From NCBI GenBank assembly GCA_000151295.1, contig GG745361.1, positions 496,225-515,222 of the forward strand: a stretch of DNA of 18,998 bases, in the 5' to 3' direction. The notes under the pieces are model-generated. The model ran no database searches. It saw only the letters and a list, made by a program, of their open reading frames with translations, and was not told where the DNA came from. The stretch comes from Allomyces macrogynus ATCC 38327. Its lineage: Eukaryota > Blastocladiomycota > Blastocladiomycetes > Blastocladiales > Blastocladiaceae. Shown one piece after another: positions 18,954 to 18,998 of the stretch. The stretch's first letter is position 1, and every line of letters starts with the position of its first letter. A program made the translations under genes and the position numbers.

Positions 18954-18998
18954 TTTCGTCGTCAGCGTCGGTCTTGCCAGATTCCTCGGCAGTCGGAA

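Overview
The window is eukaryotic. Genes are broken by short introns (58-96 nt in my models) with GT..AG ends and frequent CTGAC/CTAAC-like branch sites, gene spacing is tight, and coding DNA is GC-rich and alanine-rich. The intron style together with a ROCK-architecture kinase, a PhoD phosphatase, a fungal-type M50B-like peptidase and decayed F-box/LRR genes suggests an early-diverging zoosporic fungus, perhaps Blastocladiomycota (Allomyces/Catenaria-like). That placement is inference, not shown by the sequence. I read no operon, rRNA, tRNA, CRISPR array or intact mobile element.

Layout, left to right. (1) At 36-284 (+) lies the last exon of a site-2-protease-like M50 peptidase that runs off the left edge. 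It faces, tail to tail, a five-exon M50B-like membrane peptidase (1637-513, -). (2) At 3200-2022 (-) is a frameshifted F-box/LRR gene in AT-richer DNA, ending in 60-bp repeats. (3) A four-exon PhoD phosphatase (5796-3809, -) and a two-exon gene for a 151-aa protein of unknown function (6246-6759, +) diverge from a 449-bp spacer with a TATA box. (4) A six-exon UBLCP1-like CTD phosphatase (8440-7008, -) is followed by a two-exon coiled-coil, acidic-tailed nuclear-type protein, possibly MED28-like (9408-8676, -). (5) At 9640-10340 is a decayed partial duplicate of the kinase locus to its right, then a degenerate LRR-like stretch (10360-11220). (6) The main gene is a six-exon, 1554-aa ROCK/DMPK-family kinase (11828-16878, +): AGC kinase, long coiled coil, and a PH domain split by a C1 domain. 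(7) A 1-kb gap holds three diverged direct repeats. (8) A JmjC/cupin_8 protein (18953-17928, -), probably lacking its N-terminus at the right edge, closes the window.

The genes look like unrelated housekeeping and signalling genes, not a pathway cluster. The points most worth a second look are the ROCK-type architecture outside animals, the duplicated and decayed copy of part of its locus, a 5' splice-site consensus with C at +4 (GTRCGY) in 16 of 19 inferred introns, and the intergenic repeat families. All gene models were spliced by eye from reading frame, splice sites and family similarity; no search was run.
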